A stretch of 24,257 nt of DNA, taken from the IMG/VR virus record IMGVR_UViG_3300029892_000122, positions 1-24,257 of that record; one strand, 5' to 3'. Positions 1 through 7,624 of the stretch are shown here, in pieces; position 1 is the stretch's first letter, and every line of letters begins with the position of its first letter. Origin of the DNA: a virus. The notes beneath the pieces were generated by a model. The model was given only the letters and a program-made list of their open reading frames with translations. It did not search any database and was not told the DNA's origin. The translations under genes were made by a program, and so were the position numbers.

Positions 1-3000
1 GCAACATCCGCAGCGAGCCCGATTGGTATCAGCAGGAGCGGATCATTCAGGATCAGATCGTCGGCGAGTTCAACCCGAACAAGCTGGCCGAGGCTTTGGA
101 CGATGCTGACGGCGCTCCCATCGTTCGCCGCGATGGCTCGATTGCTGCTGGCCACAAGAGGGTTGAAGCATTGACGCGGATTTACCAGGCGAACGGTGCC
201 AAGGCCATCGAGTACCGCCAGTTCATCAAGGACAATGCCCGCGACTTTGGGCTCGATCCTGCTGCCATTGATGGCATGAAGAAGCCGGTACTCGTCAGAG
301 TGCCCGATGAAAGCCGTCCTGCCGGCGCCGAGTTTCCGCCGGACATTTCCCCGGACACGAATTTCCGCCGACCCGCACCAGATCAGGCCGCAGTGATGGA
401 CATGGCCGGCGAAGTCCAGAACGGCACCTGGAACCCCGGCGCGAACTACGTGCCCTTCGTGGATCAGATGCGCGCGCCGGAAGCCAAGGCGGCTAGCGTT
501 GCCGATCTGCCGGCACCGAAGCGGCGCGAGCACATCATCAGCGAATTCGCCTCGGCCATCGGCACGACGGTCTATGAGGGGCGTGTGAAGGGTGACAAAC
601 GCCTGGGCTACTTCCGCCCGAAGATCGAGGAAGTCCGCACCAAGCACGCGAACGACATCGAGGTAGCCGGTCATGAGGTTGCGCACCTGATTGATTTCCG
701 CGTGCCGGAACTCAAGAAGGCATGGAGCACCGACAAGGCACTGGCGGCGGAATTGAAGTCCGTCAGCTACGACCAGAAGAACGTCCGCGAAGGCTGGGCC
801 GAAGGCATGCGCTTGTGGCTGACACAACCCGAGACGCTGGAAGCCAAGGCCCCGCGTGTGATGGCCTTCATCGAGGACTTTGCCAACAGCCACGAATACG
901 GCAAGCCGCTACGCAGGGCACAGGAGCAGATGACAGGATGGTTCGGTCAGGACGCCCTGAACCGCGCACGCTCGAAGATCGGCACCGAAACCCCCCTGCG
1001 GGAGTACATGGATCGCTTTTGGGACAAGTTCCGGCAGGCCACCGTCGATGATCTCCACGGCATCTACAACATGGAACGCAGCATGTTGGGTGAGATTCGC
1101 GCGAATGGCCCCTATGAGTCCGCGCGCACCAGCCGGGCATCCGCCTCGATTGCCGATGGTGCAGTCCGTTTCGGCTACCCGGTTAAGAATCCAGATGGTT
1201 CCTTCAAGTTCGCCGGCAAGGGCCTCGAAGAGATCCTGCAACCCGTCTCGAAGAGCATCGATGATGCCCTGCTGTACTTCGTCGGCCGGTCCGCCAATGA
1301 ACTGATGGGCCAGGGCCGCGAGCATCTTTTCACCAAGGGCGAGATCGACGCCATGCTCAAGCTCAAGACACCCGAGCGGGCCAAGGCATTCGAGGAATAC
1401 CAAGCCTGGAACAAGGGCGTGCTCGACTTCGCCGAAGCTCAGGGCGTCATCAACCCGGAAGCCCGCGCACTCTGGCAGCGCACGCAATACCTGCCTTTCC
1501 ATCGTGTTGAGCAGCCTGGCGGCATCAAGGGCAAACCCGGCGATTGGGCCGGCATCCAAGCCTTGACGGGCGGAACCACGAACATCAAGGACGTGCTCGG
1601 CAACATGATCGGCAATGCCGCGATGTTGATTGATCGCTCCGTCAAGAACGAAGCCCGGCGCAAGGTGGCCAAACTGGCGCAGATGGAAGGCGGCGGCAAG
1701 TTCATGGTGAAGATCGAGCCCGGCGAGAAGATGATCAAGGTTTCCGGCGATCAGGTCATTGAGCAGCTTCTCAAGAAAACCGGCATTGCCCTCGATGGCG
1801 ACGCGCCGGCCTTCTTCGAGTTCCTGGTGAAGGGCCAGCCACCGGCCGGAAACAACGTGGTGGCGGTCCTGCAAGGCGGGAAGCCGCTCTGGTTCGAGGT
1901 CGGCGATCCGATCCTGTACCGGGCGCTGAAAGCTATCGACCGGCCGCTCATGAATCAGGTTGTCAAGGTGCTCGGCTGGCCCAAGCGCGTCGGGCAACTG
2001 AGCATTACGGCTACCCCTGACTTCTGGATGGCGAACATGGCCCGCGACACTTTGATGGGAACGGTGATGAGCCGGGCAGGCTTCCGGCCGATCCTGGACA
2101 GCATCAAGGGCATGGCCACGCGCATGACTTCGGATCCGGCCTACAAGGACTATCTGGCCAACGGCGGCGGGCTGTCCTCGATCTTCCTCGATGAAACGCA
2201 TCTGCGCTCGAAACTGGAGCGCTACTACCGGGATCAGGGCATCGACTACCGGACTGTCCTCGATACCCCGGACAAGCTGCTGACCTTCGTGGAAACCCTC
2301 GGCGATGCCTTCGAGATGTCCACGCGCCTGGGCGAGTACAAGCGGGCCATTGCCGCAGGAGAGAACCCACGGCATGCGGCCTACCTCGGCCGGGAAGTCT
2401 CGACCGACTTCGCCATGCGCGGCGACTCGAAGGCCCTGGGCTTCATGTACGACACGGTGATGTTCCTCAAGCCGGCTGTCGTCTCCTGGGATCGCCTATA
2501 CCGCGGCCTTGCCCACGATCCGAACAAGGGCGCGATTGCCGCCAAGGCCGGCATGATGGCCATGTTCTCAGCAGGGCTCTACCTCTTGAACCGGGAAGAT
2601 CCGCGTTACGCCGATCTGCCGGATTGGGATCGGGACGCGAACTGGCACTTCTTCATCGGCGACCAGCATTTCCGCTGGCCGAAGATTTGGGAAATCGGGG
2701 CCATGTCCTCGGCAGCGGAGCGATCCGTCGAGAAGATCATGGACGAGGATCCGCAGGGCCTGGGCAAGGACTTCGCCCGCATTCTCGGCGCGACCTTCAA
2801 TCTGAACCTGATGCCGCAGATCCTCGCCCCCCTGTACGAGCAGGGCGCGAACCGCAACAGCTTCACGAAGTCGCCGATTGAAACCCCGGGCATGGAGGGC
2901 GTGCAACCCTTCCTGCGGGCCAAGCCGGGCACCAGCGAGACGATGAAGGCGGCCGGCATGGCGACCCGGGATAACCCGGAATGGGCGCAGGTCAATCCGG

Positions 3001-3521
3001 TACGGGCCGAAGCGCTACTGCGCGGCTACTTCAACACCTGGGCCATGTACGGGCTCATGCTCACCGACCAGGCGCTCTATGGTGACAAGCTGCCCGAGAA
3101 GCGCACCGATGAATTGCCGGTAGTGCGACGGTTCTATGCCAACGAGCCGGCCAAGCACACCAAGCATGAATCCGAGTTCTACGACCTGTTGAGCGAGGCC
3201 AAGCGGCTACGCGGCACCATGCGCGAACTGGATGACCGCGGGCTGACCGGCTACGCCGATACCAAGGAGCAATCGCCCCTGGCCGGCGAAGCGAAGCCCC
3301 TGGAGCGGGCCGCCAAGAACCTCGGGGCGATCAACAACGAAATGACGCAGGTACGGCAGGACGGCAACCTGACGCCGAGGCAGAAACGGGAACGCCTCGA
3401 TGCGCTGACCGTCGAGCGCAATGCCCTGCTCAAGGCAGCGGTACAGGACAGCAAGGCCGCGCAGAAGGCGAAGGCGCCAACAGCGGCCGACATGGCGAAA
3501 CGCGGCATCAACCAGGAGTAG
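1..3521 (+). CDS. Giant phage polyvalent protein, 5' end outside window (ParB/DdrB-like, metallopeptidase, LPD38-like)
   Basis: The reading frame (first full codon at 3) is open to the left edge, so this is the C-terminal ~1170 residues of a larger protein. The internal TTG at 96 has no reason to be the true start. The first visible ~80 residues (DGSIAAGHKRVEAL and what follows) resemble the ParB/DdrB-like domain that opens many phage polyvalent proteins. HEVAH is encoded at 672-686, with acidic GWAEG at 792-806, fitting a zincin-type metallopeptidase. The part encoded at about 2430-2800 (FMYDTVMFLKPAVVSWDR, then a weakly hydrophobic stretch and an aromatic-rich segment) resembles LPD38, a domain common near the end of such proteins. 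Family knowledge: these proteins are thought to be packaged and injected with phage DNA. The end (3170-3518) is charged, helical and Ala/Lys rich. It heads a plus-strand run of late-type genes. Domain names are from memory of the families, not from a search. Confidence 0.75.
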   Translation, partial: NIRSEPDWYQQERIIQDQIVGEFNPNKLAEALDDADGAPIVRRDGSIAAGHKRVEALTRIYQANGAKAIEYRQFIKDNARDFGLDPAAIDGMKKPVLVRVPDESRPAGAEFPPDISPDTNFRRPAPDQAAVMDMAGEVQNGTWNPGANYVPFVDQMRAPEAKAASVADLPAPKRREHIISEFASAIGTTVYEGRVKGDKRLGYFRPKIEEVRTKHANDIEVAGHEVAHLIDFRVPELKKAWSTDKALAAELKSVSYDQKNVREGWAEGMRLWLTQPETLEAKAPRVMAFIEDFANSHEYGKPLRRAQEQMTGWFGQDALNRARSKIGTETPLREYMDRFWDKFRQATVDDLHGIYNMERSMLGEIRANGPYESARTSRASASIADGAVRFGYPVKNPDGSFKFAGKGLEEILQPVSKSIDDALLYFVGRSANELMGQGREHLFTKGEIDAMLKLKTPERAKAFEEYQAWNKGVLDFAEAQGVINPEARALWQRTQYLPFHRVEQPGGIKGKPGDWAGIQALTGGTTNIKDVLGNMIGNAAMLIDRSVKNEARRKVAKLAQMEGGGKFMVKIEPGEKMIKVSGDQVIEQLLKKTGIALDGDAPAFFEFLVKGQPPAGNNVVAVLQGGKPLWFEVGDPILYRALKAIDRPLMNQVVKVLGWPKRVGQLSITATPDFWMANMARDTLMGTVMSRAGFRPILDSIKGMATRMTSDPAYKDYLANGGGLSSIFLDETHLRSKLERYYRDQGIDYRTVLDTPDKLLTFVETLGDAFEMSTRLGEYKRAIAAGENPRHAAYLGREVSTDFAMRGDSKALGFMYDTVMFLKPAVVSWDRLYRGLAHDPNKGAIAAKAGMMAMFSAGLYLLNREDPRYADLPDWDRDANWHFFIGDQHFRWPKIWEIGAMSSAAERSVEKIMDEDPQGLGKDFARILGATFNLNLMPQILAPLYEQGANRNSFTKSPIETPGMEGVQPFLRAKPGTSETMKAAGMATRDNPEWAQVNPVRAEALLRGYFNTWAMYGLMLTDQALYGDKLPEKRTDELPVVRRFYANEPAKHTKHESEFYDLLSEAKRLRGTMRELDDRGLTGYADTKEQSPLAGEAKPLERAAKNLGAINNEMTQVRQDGNLTPRQKRERLDALTVERNALLKAAVQDSKAAQKAKAPTAADMAKRGINQE

Positions 3522-3526
3522 TGACA

Positions 3527-3958
3527 ATGGATCTGAGAGCAACCCTCGGTTACGAGGCATTCAAGAAGGACGGCATGGGCCTGTTCGTCAAGGCGATGAC
3601 GGATCCGGAGGCGGCCGGCAAGTTGGCGACCGACATGCAGACGCTGCTCGAGGCGGCCTGGAACCAGAAAGGACAGGCCGGGGGCGCGATGATGCTCTGC
3701 CGCCTGGTCGGCTATGTCGAGGGGCTGGCCGGCGTGGTGGATGGCATTCACAAGGCCGGCGTGCAGTTCCTGCCGATCGAGGACGAGGACGGCCAGCCGA
3801 TCAGCCTGCGCGTCGTGCTCTATCCGGAATCGAAAGCCAAGCCAGCGAAACCGACGAAGCCGCCCACCGACCTGGACAAACTGAACGGCCAGGAATACGA
3901 GGCCGCGCTCGCGAAGATGACGGATGCCGAGCGCGCTGCACACTTGAAGAACGACTGA
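3527..3958 (+). CDS. Small phage protein of unknown function
   Basis: This encodes 143 residues. The ATG at 3527 is preferred over the in-frame GTG at 3521 because AGGAG at 3514-3518 is 8 bases from the ATG but only 2 from the GTG. It begins 5 bases after the stop of the giant gene, so translation is probably coupled. The first ~95 residues are mixed helical, with a hydrophobic GGAMMLCRLVGYVEGLAGVV stretch. A Pro/Lys-rich linker follows (about residues 105-117), then a short acidic helix ending LAKMTDAERAAHLKND. A folded N-terminus, linker and charged C-terminal helix is a layout seen in small virion or chaperone proteins, but I do not recognise the family. A role with the preceding giant protein is inference from adjacency only. 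Confidence 0.75.
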   Translation: MDLRATLGYEAFKKDGMGLFVKAMTDPEAAGKLATDMQTLLEAAWNQKGQAGGAMMLCRLVGYVEGLAGVVDGIHKAGVQFLPIEDEDGQPISLRVVLYPESKAKPAKPTKPPTDLDKLNGQEYEAALAKMTDAERAAHLKND

Positions 3959-3974
3959 CCAAGGAGAGAACCAC

Positions 3975-4442
3975 ATGAATGCGAAAGACTTCATCACACG
4001 GCAACTGGCGACAACCGGCTGGGCGCCGATTCATCCCGACGTGGCCAAGCTGATCGATCCGGAGGCCGGCAACGCGAACGTGCAGCGCGATCTGAGCGCG
4101 GACCAGCGTCATCCGGAGCATCTGCTGCGCATCTTCCCGCGTACAGCCCTGTGCATGTCCAAGGTGGAAAGCTACGGCCGGGTGCCTATTCTGTACCGTT
4201 CGCCCCTGGTCCTGGCCGAACGCATCGCCTTCCTGACGGGCGGCGAGGTTGAACTGATCGAGGATGCCACGCTGCCGAAGGTGGCTGAGCCGGTTCGAGT
4301 CGTGGAAATGTTCAAGCGCCCGGCTGCTGATGAGCGCCTGGAACGCTTGAAGGCACTGGCAGCGCAGGAACTGCCGGGGCACGAGTGTTCCCTGCGGACA
4401 GACATTCTGAAAGCCAGGGCGGAGCTCGAGCGCGCAGCATGA
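3975..4442 (+). CDS. Hypothetical phage protein
   Basis: This encodes 155 residues. A strong ribosome binding site, AAGGAGAG at 3961-3968, sits 6 bases before the ATG. The protein is soluble, with no signal peptide or membrane segment. The middle (residues about 50-95: RIFPRTALCMSKVESYGRVP, then an LTGGEVELIED segment) looks like a small mixed alpha/beta fold. The C-terminal ~45 residues are helical and charged. Its stop overlaps the next start in an ATGA at 4439-4442, so the two are translationally coupled. No family recognised. It lies in the same plus-strand series as the giant polyvalent gene and is probably a late or accessory phage gene. Confidence 0.75.
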   Translation: MNAKDFITRQLATTGWAPIHPDVAKLIDPEAGNANVQRDLSADQRHPEHLLRIFPRTALCMSKVESYGRVPILYRSPLVLAERIAFLTGGEVELIEDATLPKVAEPVRVVEMFKRPAADERLERLKALAAQELPGHECSLRTDILKARAELERAA

Positions 4443-4993
4443 GCCCACTCGATCAAGCCTGCACGCTGCTGGCCGATCTGCTCAATGATGGGCCGCGCAA
4501 CGCCGCCGAAATCCTTGCCGCTGCCGAAGGCGCCAAGATTGCCGGGCGGACGATGCAGCGGGCAGCCGAGCAGATGGGCGTCATCAAGACGAAAGACGGG
4601 TTCGATGGTGGCTGGACTTGGGCACTTCCTGCCGAAGATGCCAAGGCAGAGAGCGGCATTCAGGAGCAAAACGCGGCGGCTGAAATGTTCGAAGACACTA
4701 ACGTTTCACTAAGGGTTGAGCCTGAGATTGCACAGGTTCCGGCTAGGGTTGATCCAGAGCCGAGCCGGGCCAATGTCATCGCCGCCAGGCTGCGCAAGCT
4801 GGAAGCGGCCAGGGGCATGAAGGGGCCTTTCTATCCGCAGGACACCCGCATCAAGGCATGGGTGCGGGCCGGCATCAGCGATCCGGATCTGCGCGAAGCC
4901 TATGAACGGGCGACGACTGAGCATCGCGGCATGCTGACGGCCGGGATCCTGGATAACTACGTCAGCGCGGTAATGGCCGAGGCCATGACCTGA
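4439..4993 (+). CDS. Winged-helix phage protein with a replication-protein-like C-terminus
   Basis: This encodes 184 residues from the ATG of an ATGA overlap at 4439. A longer frame starting at 4385 would lie inside the preceding gene and is not favoured. Residues about 5-60 (LLADLLNDGPRNAAEILAAA, then RTMQRAAEQMGV and GFDGGWTWALP) match the small winged-helix module found at the C-termini of RepA-like and primase-helicase proteins, usually a DNA-binding fold. A variable Glu/Ala-rich linker follows. The last ~55 residues (FYPQDTRIKAWVRAGISDPD, then LTAGILDNYV) resemble the tail of phage replication proteins that select helicase-loading partners. Such a protein within a late-type gene run is unexpected; it could be a stand-alone regulator. 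DNA binding is inferred from the fold pattern only. Confidence 0.7.
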   Translation: MSPLDQACTLLADLLNDGPRNAAEILAAAEGAKIAGRTMQRAAEQMGVIKTKDGFDGGWTWALPAEDAKAESGIQEQNAAAEMFEDTNVSLRVEPEIAQVPARVDPEPSRANVIAARLRKLEAARGMKGPFYPQDTRIKAWVRAGISDPDLREAYERATTEHRGMLTAGILDNYVSAVMAEAMT

Positions 4994-5015
4994 TCCTGCA
5001 CCTGACAGAAACACT

Positions 5016-5450
5016 ATGCCGAGAAAAACAGCAACCGCCTGGAAGCCCGGACAGTCCGGGAACCCGGCAGGACGCCCAAAGGGCTCGAAGAACCGCGCCA
5101 CCATGATCGCACTGGCATCCATGGAAGGCGAACTGGACGCCATCGTGAAAAGCGTCATCAAGGCAGCCAAGGCCGGCGACATGGTTGCCGCGCGCCTGGT
5201 AGTCGACAAGCTCATCCCTGCCGCCAAGGATCGGCCCGTCAGCATCAACCTGCCGCAGATTACGGACGTTGCTACCTGCAATCAGGCACAGGCGCAGATC
5301 ACGGCATCCGTGGCCAGCGGCGACCTGCTGCTGAGTGAGGGCGAGGCGCTTGCCGGCCTGGTCGAGCATCAGCGCCGGGCTCTGGAGACTCACGACCTGG
5401 CGAAACGTCTCGAAGCCATCGAGCAACAACTGAGCAAGGGGAAATCATGA
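5016..5450 (+). CDS. DUF5681-domain phage protein
   Basis: This encodes 144 residues. The N-terminus, WKPGQSGNPAGRPKGSKN (residues about 9-26), is the hallmark of DUF5681, a short basic Gly/Pro/Arg-rich motif found at the start of many phage proteins, often beside terminase genes and sometimes annotated as small terminase-like. The rest is helical: residues 30-75 (MIALASMEGELDAIVKSVIK and what follows), a short linker, then a coiled-coil-like C-terminus (RLEAIEQQLSKGKS). The 22-base gap before it has no strong ribosome binding site. It overlaps the next gene in an ATGA at 5447-5450. A DNA-packaging or DNA-binding role is inference from the family's usual company; no large terminase is visible downstream here. 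Confidence 0.75.
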   Translation: MPRKTATAWKPGQSGNPAGRPKGSKNRATMIALASMEGELDAIVKSVIKAAKAGDMVAARLVVDKLIPAAKDRPVSINLPQITDVATCNQAQAQITASVASGDLLLSEGEALAGLVEHQRRALETHDLAKRLEAIEQQLSKGKS

Positions 5451-5650
5451 GCGTGCAGATAGCCAGGCGCATCAGGAAGGCCGAGGAAGCCGCGGCCGCC
5501 AGGAATCCGGCCCATCGTCCGGTCAAGATGATGTTCTATCCCGACGATGCCTGCGACGTGGAACGCTTTAACCAGGAAGTCGAGCAGGCAGTCCAAGAAG
5601 GTTTCTTCGTCATTCGGATCGTGCCGCTGCAACCGGAGGCCAGGACATGA
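5447..5650 (+). CDS. Small hypothetical phage protein
   Basis: This encodes 67 residues. The start lies in an ATGA overlap with the DUF5681 gene, with AAGGGG a few bases upstream, and its own stop overlaps the following start in another ATGA at 5647-5650. This chained coupling is the main support that it is real. The N-terminal ~20 residues are basic and helical (ARRIRKAEEAAAARN). The remainder, VKMMFYPDDACDVERFNQEV to FFVIRIVPLQPE, reads as a small beta-alpha-beta unit. No family recognised. Confidence 0.65.
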   Translation: MSVQIARRIRKAEEAAAARNPAHRPVKMMFYPDDACDVERFNQEVEQAVQEGFFVIRIVPLQPEART

Positions 5651-5928
5651 GATCGCATCTGCACAACCGCGTCAGCAAGATCGAACAGGCCGTGATGGCC
5701 AGTAAGGTCAAGGCAGGCCAGCGGGATCCGGAACTCGTTTCATTCCTTGAGAAGTTCGGCATACCTTTAGACAGGACACCTTCTGGTATTTCTGCCAAGG
5801 AGTACCTTGACGAGGTTTTCAAGAATCTGAAGCCTCGGATCTTCATGCCGGTGAAGAGCGAGGAAGAGAGCGCGGAGATCGCGCGTAGGCTGGAAATGTT
5901 CGCGCGCAGGGATGGCCAGGAAACCTGA
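5647..5928 (+). CDS. Small hypothetical phage protein, last gene of the plus-strand series
   Basis: This encodes 93 residues, starting in an ATGA overlap, with GGAGGCCAGGAC just upstream serving as ribosome binding site. It has an N-terminal amphipathic helix (NRVSKIEQAVMASKVKAG), a central SFLEKFGIPLDRTPSGISAK segment and a charged helical end (EEESAEIARRLEMFARRDG). The central part is more AT-rich than its neighbours (5740-5830), hinting at a separate origin. Function unknown. After it the plus-strand coding stops, and the next solid genes are on the minus strand. Confidence 0.65.
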   Translation: MRSHLHNRVSKIEQAVMASKVKAGQRDPELVSFLEKFGIPLDRTPSGISAKEYLDEVFKNLKPRIFMPVKSEEESAEIARRLEMFARRDGQET

Positions 5929-6117
5929 CGCGCTTCGGTGTCGTGCAGATCGCCAGTATCAAGTCGCGGGATGATGCAAAGCTGTGGATCGGCCGCAACC
6001 TTGCGGAAGCGGCCCTTGCTGACGTTTGTATCTGAGGCTGCGGGGGCTTGTCATCGCCTTGTCCGTAGCCTGCTGCCTTTCGGCAGTCTCACAGGCCCGA
6101 CGAGCGGGGATCTGGCC
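5929..6117. other. Convergent junction with possible gene remnants
   Basis: There is no well-supported gene between the last plus-strand gene and the antitoxin stop. Two fragments read like protein. One frame from about 5931 to the stop at 6015-6017 gives FGVVQIASIKSRDDAKLWIG and more, without a good start. A second, from TTG at 6026, gives LRGLVIALSVACCLSAVSQA, which looks like a signal peptide, but it runs into the antisense antitoxin gene. A hairpin (GCCTG-CTGCC, loop TTTC, GGCAG, then CAGGC) spans 6068-6096 without a T-run; it may stop or pause convergent transcription. The fragments may be remains of genes lost when the toxin-antitoxin pair arrived. Confidence 0.35.
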
Positions 6118-6471
6118 TCATGCCGTGGCTAATTCTCCGGCCGGCTTTCTTCGTGGAGCCTTGCGGGGCTTGGATTGGGTAACAGCCGGGGCGGCGTGCA
6201 GTTTCATCTTGAGTGCCTTGATGACCTTGAACACGGTCGAGAACTCAGGATTGCCGGAAGCGGAAAGGGCCCGGTAAAGCCCTTCGCGCGTCAGACCGGT
6301 ATCGCGGGCAAGCTGTGTCATGCCGCGCGCCCGGGCAATGTCGTTGAGGGCGGCTCGGACTAGGCTACCGTCGCCGGAATCCTCTTCCAGGCAGGCATCC
6401 AGGTAGAGCGCCATGTCTTCCTCTGTTTCAAGGTAGTCGGCGGCGTCCCATCGTGTGAATTTCTCAGCCAT
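6118..6471 (-). CDS. Antitoxin, addiction-module antidote family (HTH)
   Basis: This encodes 117 residues starting MAEKFTRWDAADYL. The ATG at 6471 is chosen because AAGGA, inside the end of the toxin gene, lies 6 bases upstream; a longer in-frame start at 6486 lies within the toxin gene. DAADYLETEEDMALYLDACL, followed by a helix-turn-helix (about residues 48-80: MTQLARDTGLTREGLYRALS), is typical of the HigA-like 'addiction module antidote' family paired with RelE-type killers. Residues after about 95 are a basic Pro/Ala/Lys tail. Its start is 2 bases beyond the toxin stop, toxin first, as in HigBA-type loci. Role (family knowledge): binds and neutralises the toxin and represses the shared promoter. 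Confidence 0.88.
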   Translation of the reverse strand: MAEKFTRWDAADYLETEEDMALYLDACLEEDSGDGSLVRAALNDIARARGMTQLARDTGLTREGLYRALSASGNPEFSTVFKVIKALKMKLHAAPAVTQSKPRKAPRRKPAGELATA

Positions 6472-6473
6472 GT

Positions 6474-6773
6474 TCAATCCTTCCATTCCTTGGCGATCTT
6501 GATCGCCGTTTTGATGTCTTCGTCCTGCGTCCGCTTGTCGCCTCCGGCCAGGAGCACCACTACCACCGAGCCGTGCTGCATGAAGTAGACGCGATAGCCG
6601 GGACCGTAATCGATGCGCATCTCGCTTACCCCATCACGAGCAACCTTCGCATCGCCGAAGTGGCCGGACTGCTGGACTCGTAAGATCCTCGCATTGATAC
6701 GGGCCTGAGCCTGCCGATCCTTCAGCTTGCGGAACCAGTTCTCGTAGGTTTCAGTTTTGATGACTTCGATCAT
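6474..6773 (-). CDS. RelE/ParE-family toxin (addiction-module killer)
   Basis: This encodes 99 residues from MIEVIKTETYENWF, the usual start of this family. A longer in-frame start at 6791 (MDYTYP) exists but would lie upstream of the expected transcription start. The family pattern is clear: KLKDRQAQARINARILRVQQ, GDAKVARDGVSEMRIDYGPG YRVYF, then VVVLLAGGDKRTQDEDIKTA. Family knowledge: these toxins are RelE-fold proteins, many of which cleave mRNA on the ribosome. It is transcribed with the antitoxin from a putative promoter at 6780-6808 and sits after a terminator that closes the replication operon, so it is an independent 'moron' cassette in the prophage. Confidence 0.9.
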   Translation of the reverse strand: MIEVIKTETYENWFRKLKDRQAQARINARILRVQQSGHFGDAKVARDGVSEMRIDYGPGYRVYFMQHGSVVVVLLAGGDKRTQDEDIKTAIKIAKEWKD

Positions 6774-6779
6774 TGGGTA

Positions 6780-6808
6780 AGTGTAATCCATGATTTACAG
6801 TTGAGCAA
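6780..6808 (-). promoter_or_regulatory. Putative promoter with dyad operator for the RelE-type toxin-antitoxin pair
   Basis: On the minus strand TTGCTC (6803-6808) and TACACT (6780-6785) are separated by 17 bases. The spacer and -10 carry an imperfect dyad (TGTAATC and GATTTACA around CAT, 6782-6799), a likely antitoxin operator. The predicted transcript would start almost at the toxin ATG at 6773, implying a leaderless or very short leader. The -35 is weak, so this is tentative. Confidence 0.4.
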
Positions 6809-6813
6809 GAACG

Positions 6814-6835
6814 AAAACCCCGGCCGGAGCCGGGG
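6814..6835 (-). terminator. Intrinsic terminator of the minus-strand replication operon
   Basis: A perfect 7-bp stem, CCCCGGC with GCCGGGG (6818-6824 and 6829-6835) and a 4-base loop, is followed on the minus strand by TTTT (6814-6817). It lies about 30 bases after the stop of the last small gene (6865) and just before the toxin promoter, so it separates the two transcription units. Confidence 0.75.
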
Positions 6836-6864
6836 CGGCATCTCGTTGCAATTCAGGAGGTCGG

Positions 6865-7092
6865 CTATTTCCTGTTCCTGAACTGCAAGCGAGGTAGGGC
6901 ATCGCCGCTGGTACTTCCTGAAACCGCTACGGCTTGAGCGCGCACATTTTCTGGAAGTAGATTCATATCTAGAACTTCGTACCAGGCGCCTGCCTTCCTG
7001 AGAATTCCGTCACGCTCAAGCTGCGCAAAGTCGATTGGCTCAGACATCAGGCGCGTCTGCTCTTCAAGTTTCTCGCGATCAATTATTGTCAT
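6865..7092 (-). CDS. Hypothetical phage protein, last gene of the replication operon
   Basis: This encodes 75 residues beginning MTIIDREKLEEQ. The start lies in an ATGA overlap with the preceding gene (7089-7092); a longer frame starting at 7464 overlaps two upstream genes and is rejected. Residues 1-25 are helical, then FAQLERDGILRKAGAWYEVL and a VRAQAVAVSGSTSGD segment, suggesting a small single-domain protein. The PIDFAQLERDGIL...AWYEV pattern is reminiscent of small wHTH-like proteins, but I do not recognise a family. An intrinsic terminator follows. Confidence 0.65.
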   Translation of the reverse strand: MTIIDREKLEEQTRLMSEPIDFAQLERDGILRKAGAWYEVLDMNLLPENVRAQAVAVSGSTSGDALPRLQFRNRK

Positions 7093-7313
7093 GCCGCCTC
7101 CAGCAGTCCATCCGAGTCCATGAAATGCGCCCGCGCCTGCCGGGAAACTGCGGCATCCTGCGCCTGTTCGTAGGCTTGCCGCGCTACGTTCGCCTTCTGC
7201 ATCGCGCTCCGGTGATATTGCTGCGCGTGTTCGAGCTTGCGCTGCGCGTTCGTCAGTTCGCGGTTCGCCTGCGTCGAGATGGCCCGCAGGGATTCGATGG
7301 TCAGGCCGGGCAT
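7089..7313 (-). CDS. Small coiled-coil phage protein
   Basis: This encodes 74 residues beginning MPGLTIESLRAIST. It overlaps the upstream gene's end by 13 bases and the next gene by 4 (ATGA). Nearly the whole protein is predicted helical: NRELTNAQRKLEHAQQYHRS, then AMQKANVARQAYEQAQDAAV, alternating Ala, Gln and charged residues as in a coiled coil. No catalytic motif and no family recognised. Coupled translation on both sides makes it likely real despite its size. Confidence 0.65.
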   Translation of the reverse strand: MPGLTIESLRAISTQANRELTNAQRKLEHAQQYHRSAMQKANVARQAYEQAQDAAVSRQARAHFMDSDGLLEAA

Positions 7314-7624
7314 GATGCCAACTCCCGTTCCTGTTTCTCGATCGCCTGCTCCACACTGTCGAGTGCGCGCAGTGATTCGGCAAAACGGCAGATCGTATCG
7401 GGCGCTCCAGTGGGATGTATCGGACGCAGATCGCCCGGAATCTGATCGCAACCAATCTCGACATGAATGTCGTATGCGTTGTCCAACCGCTCGATCTCGC
7501 CGAAACTGCTCAGGCCGATGAGCAATGCCTCGCGGATATAGCGGCATGTCTCAACGTCAATGAAATCAGAAATCGGCCTCGGCGCGACGGCGGCGACTTC
7601 CTTGAGTTTGGCGCGGGCGGTCAT
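7301..7624 (-). CDS. Hypothetical phage protein
   Basis: This encodes 107 residues from MTARAKLKEVAAVA. The start overlaps the preceding gene in ATGA (7621-7624) and is preceded by the junction sequence AAGGCGGTGCAGC, which also precedes the neighbouring gene. The middle (FIDVETCRYIREALLIGLSS, then GEIERLDNAYDIHVEIG) suggests alternating helices and one strand. The C-terminus (RALDSVEQAIEKQERELASC) is helical. No family recognised; likely an accessory early phage gene. Confidence 0.65.
   Translation of the reverse strand: MTARAKLKEVAAVAPRPISDFIDVETCRYIREALLIGLSSFGEIERLDNAYDIHVEIGCDQIPGDLRPIHPTGAPDTICRFAESLRALDSVEQAIEKQERELASCPA

Noticed and set aside
909-2375. Long minus-strand open frame (about 490 codons) antisense to the giant phage protein
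   Set aside because: The composition is His/Leu/Arg-rich as expected for an antisense frame in GC-rich DNA; the plus-strand protein has recognisable motifs.
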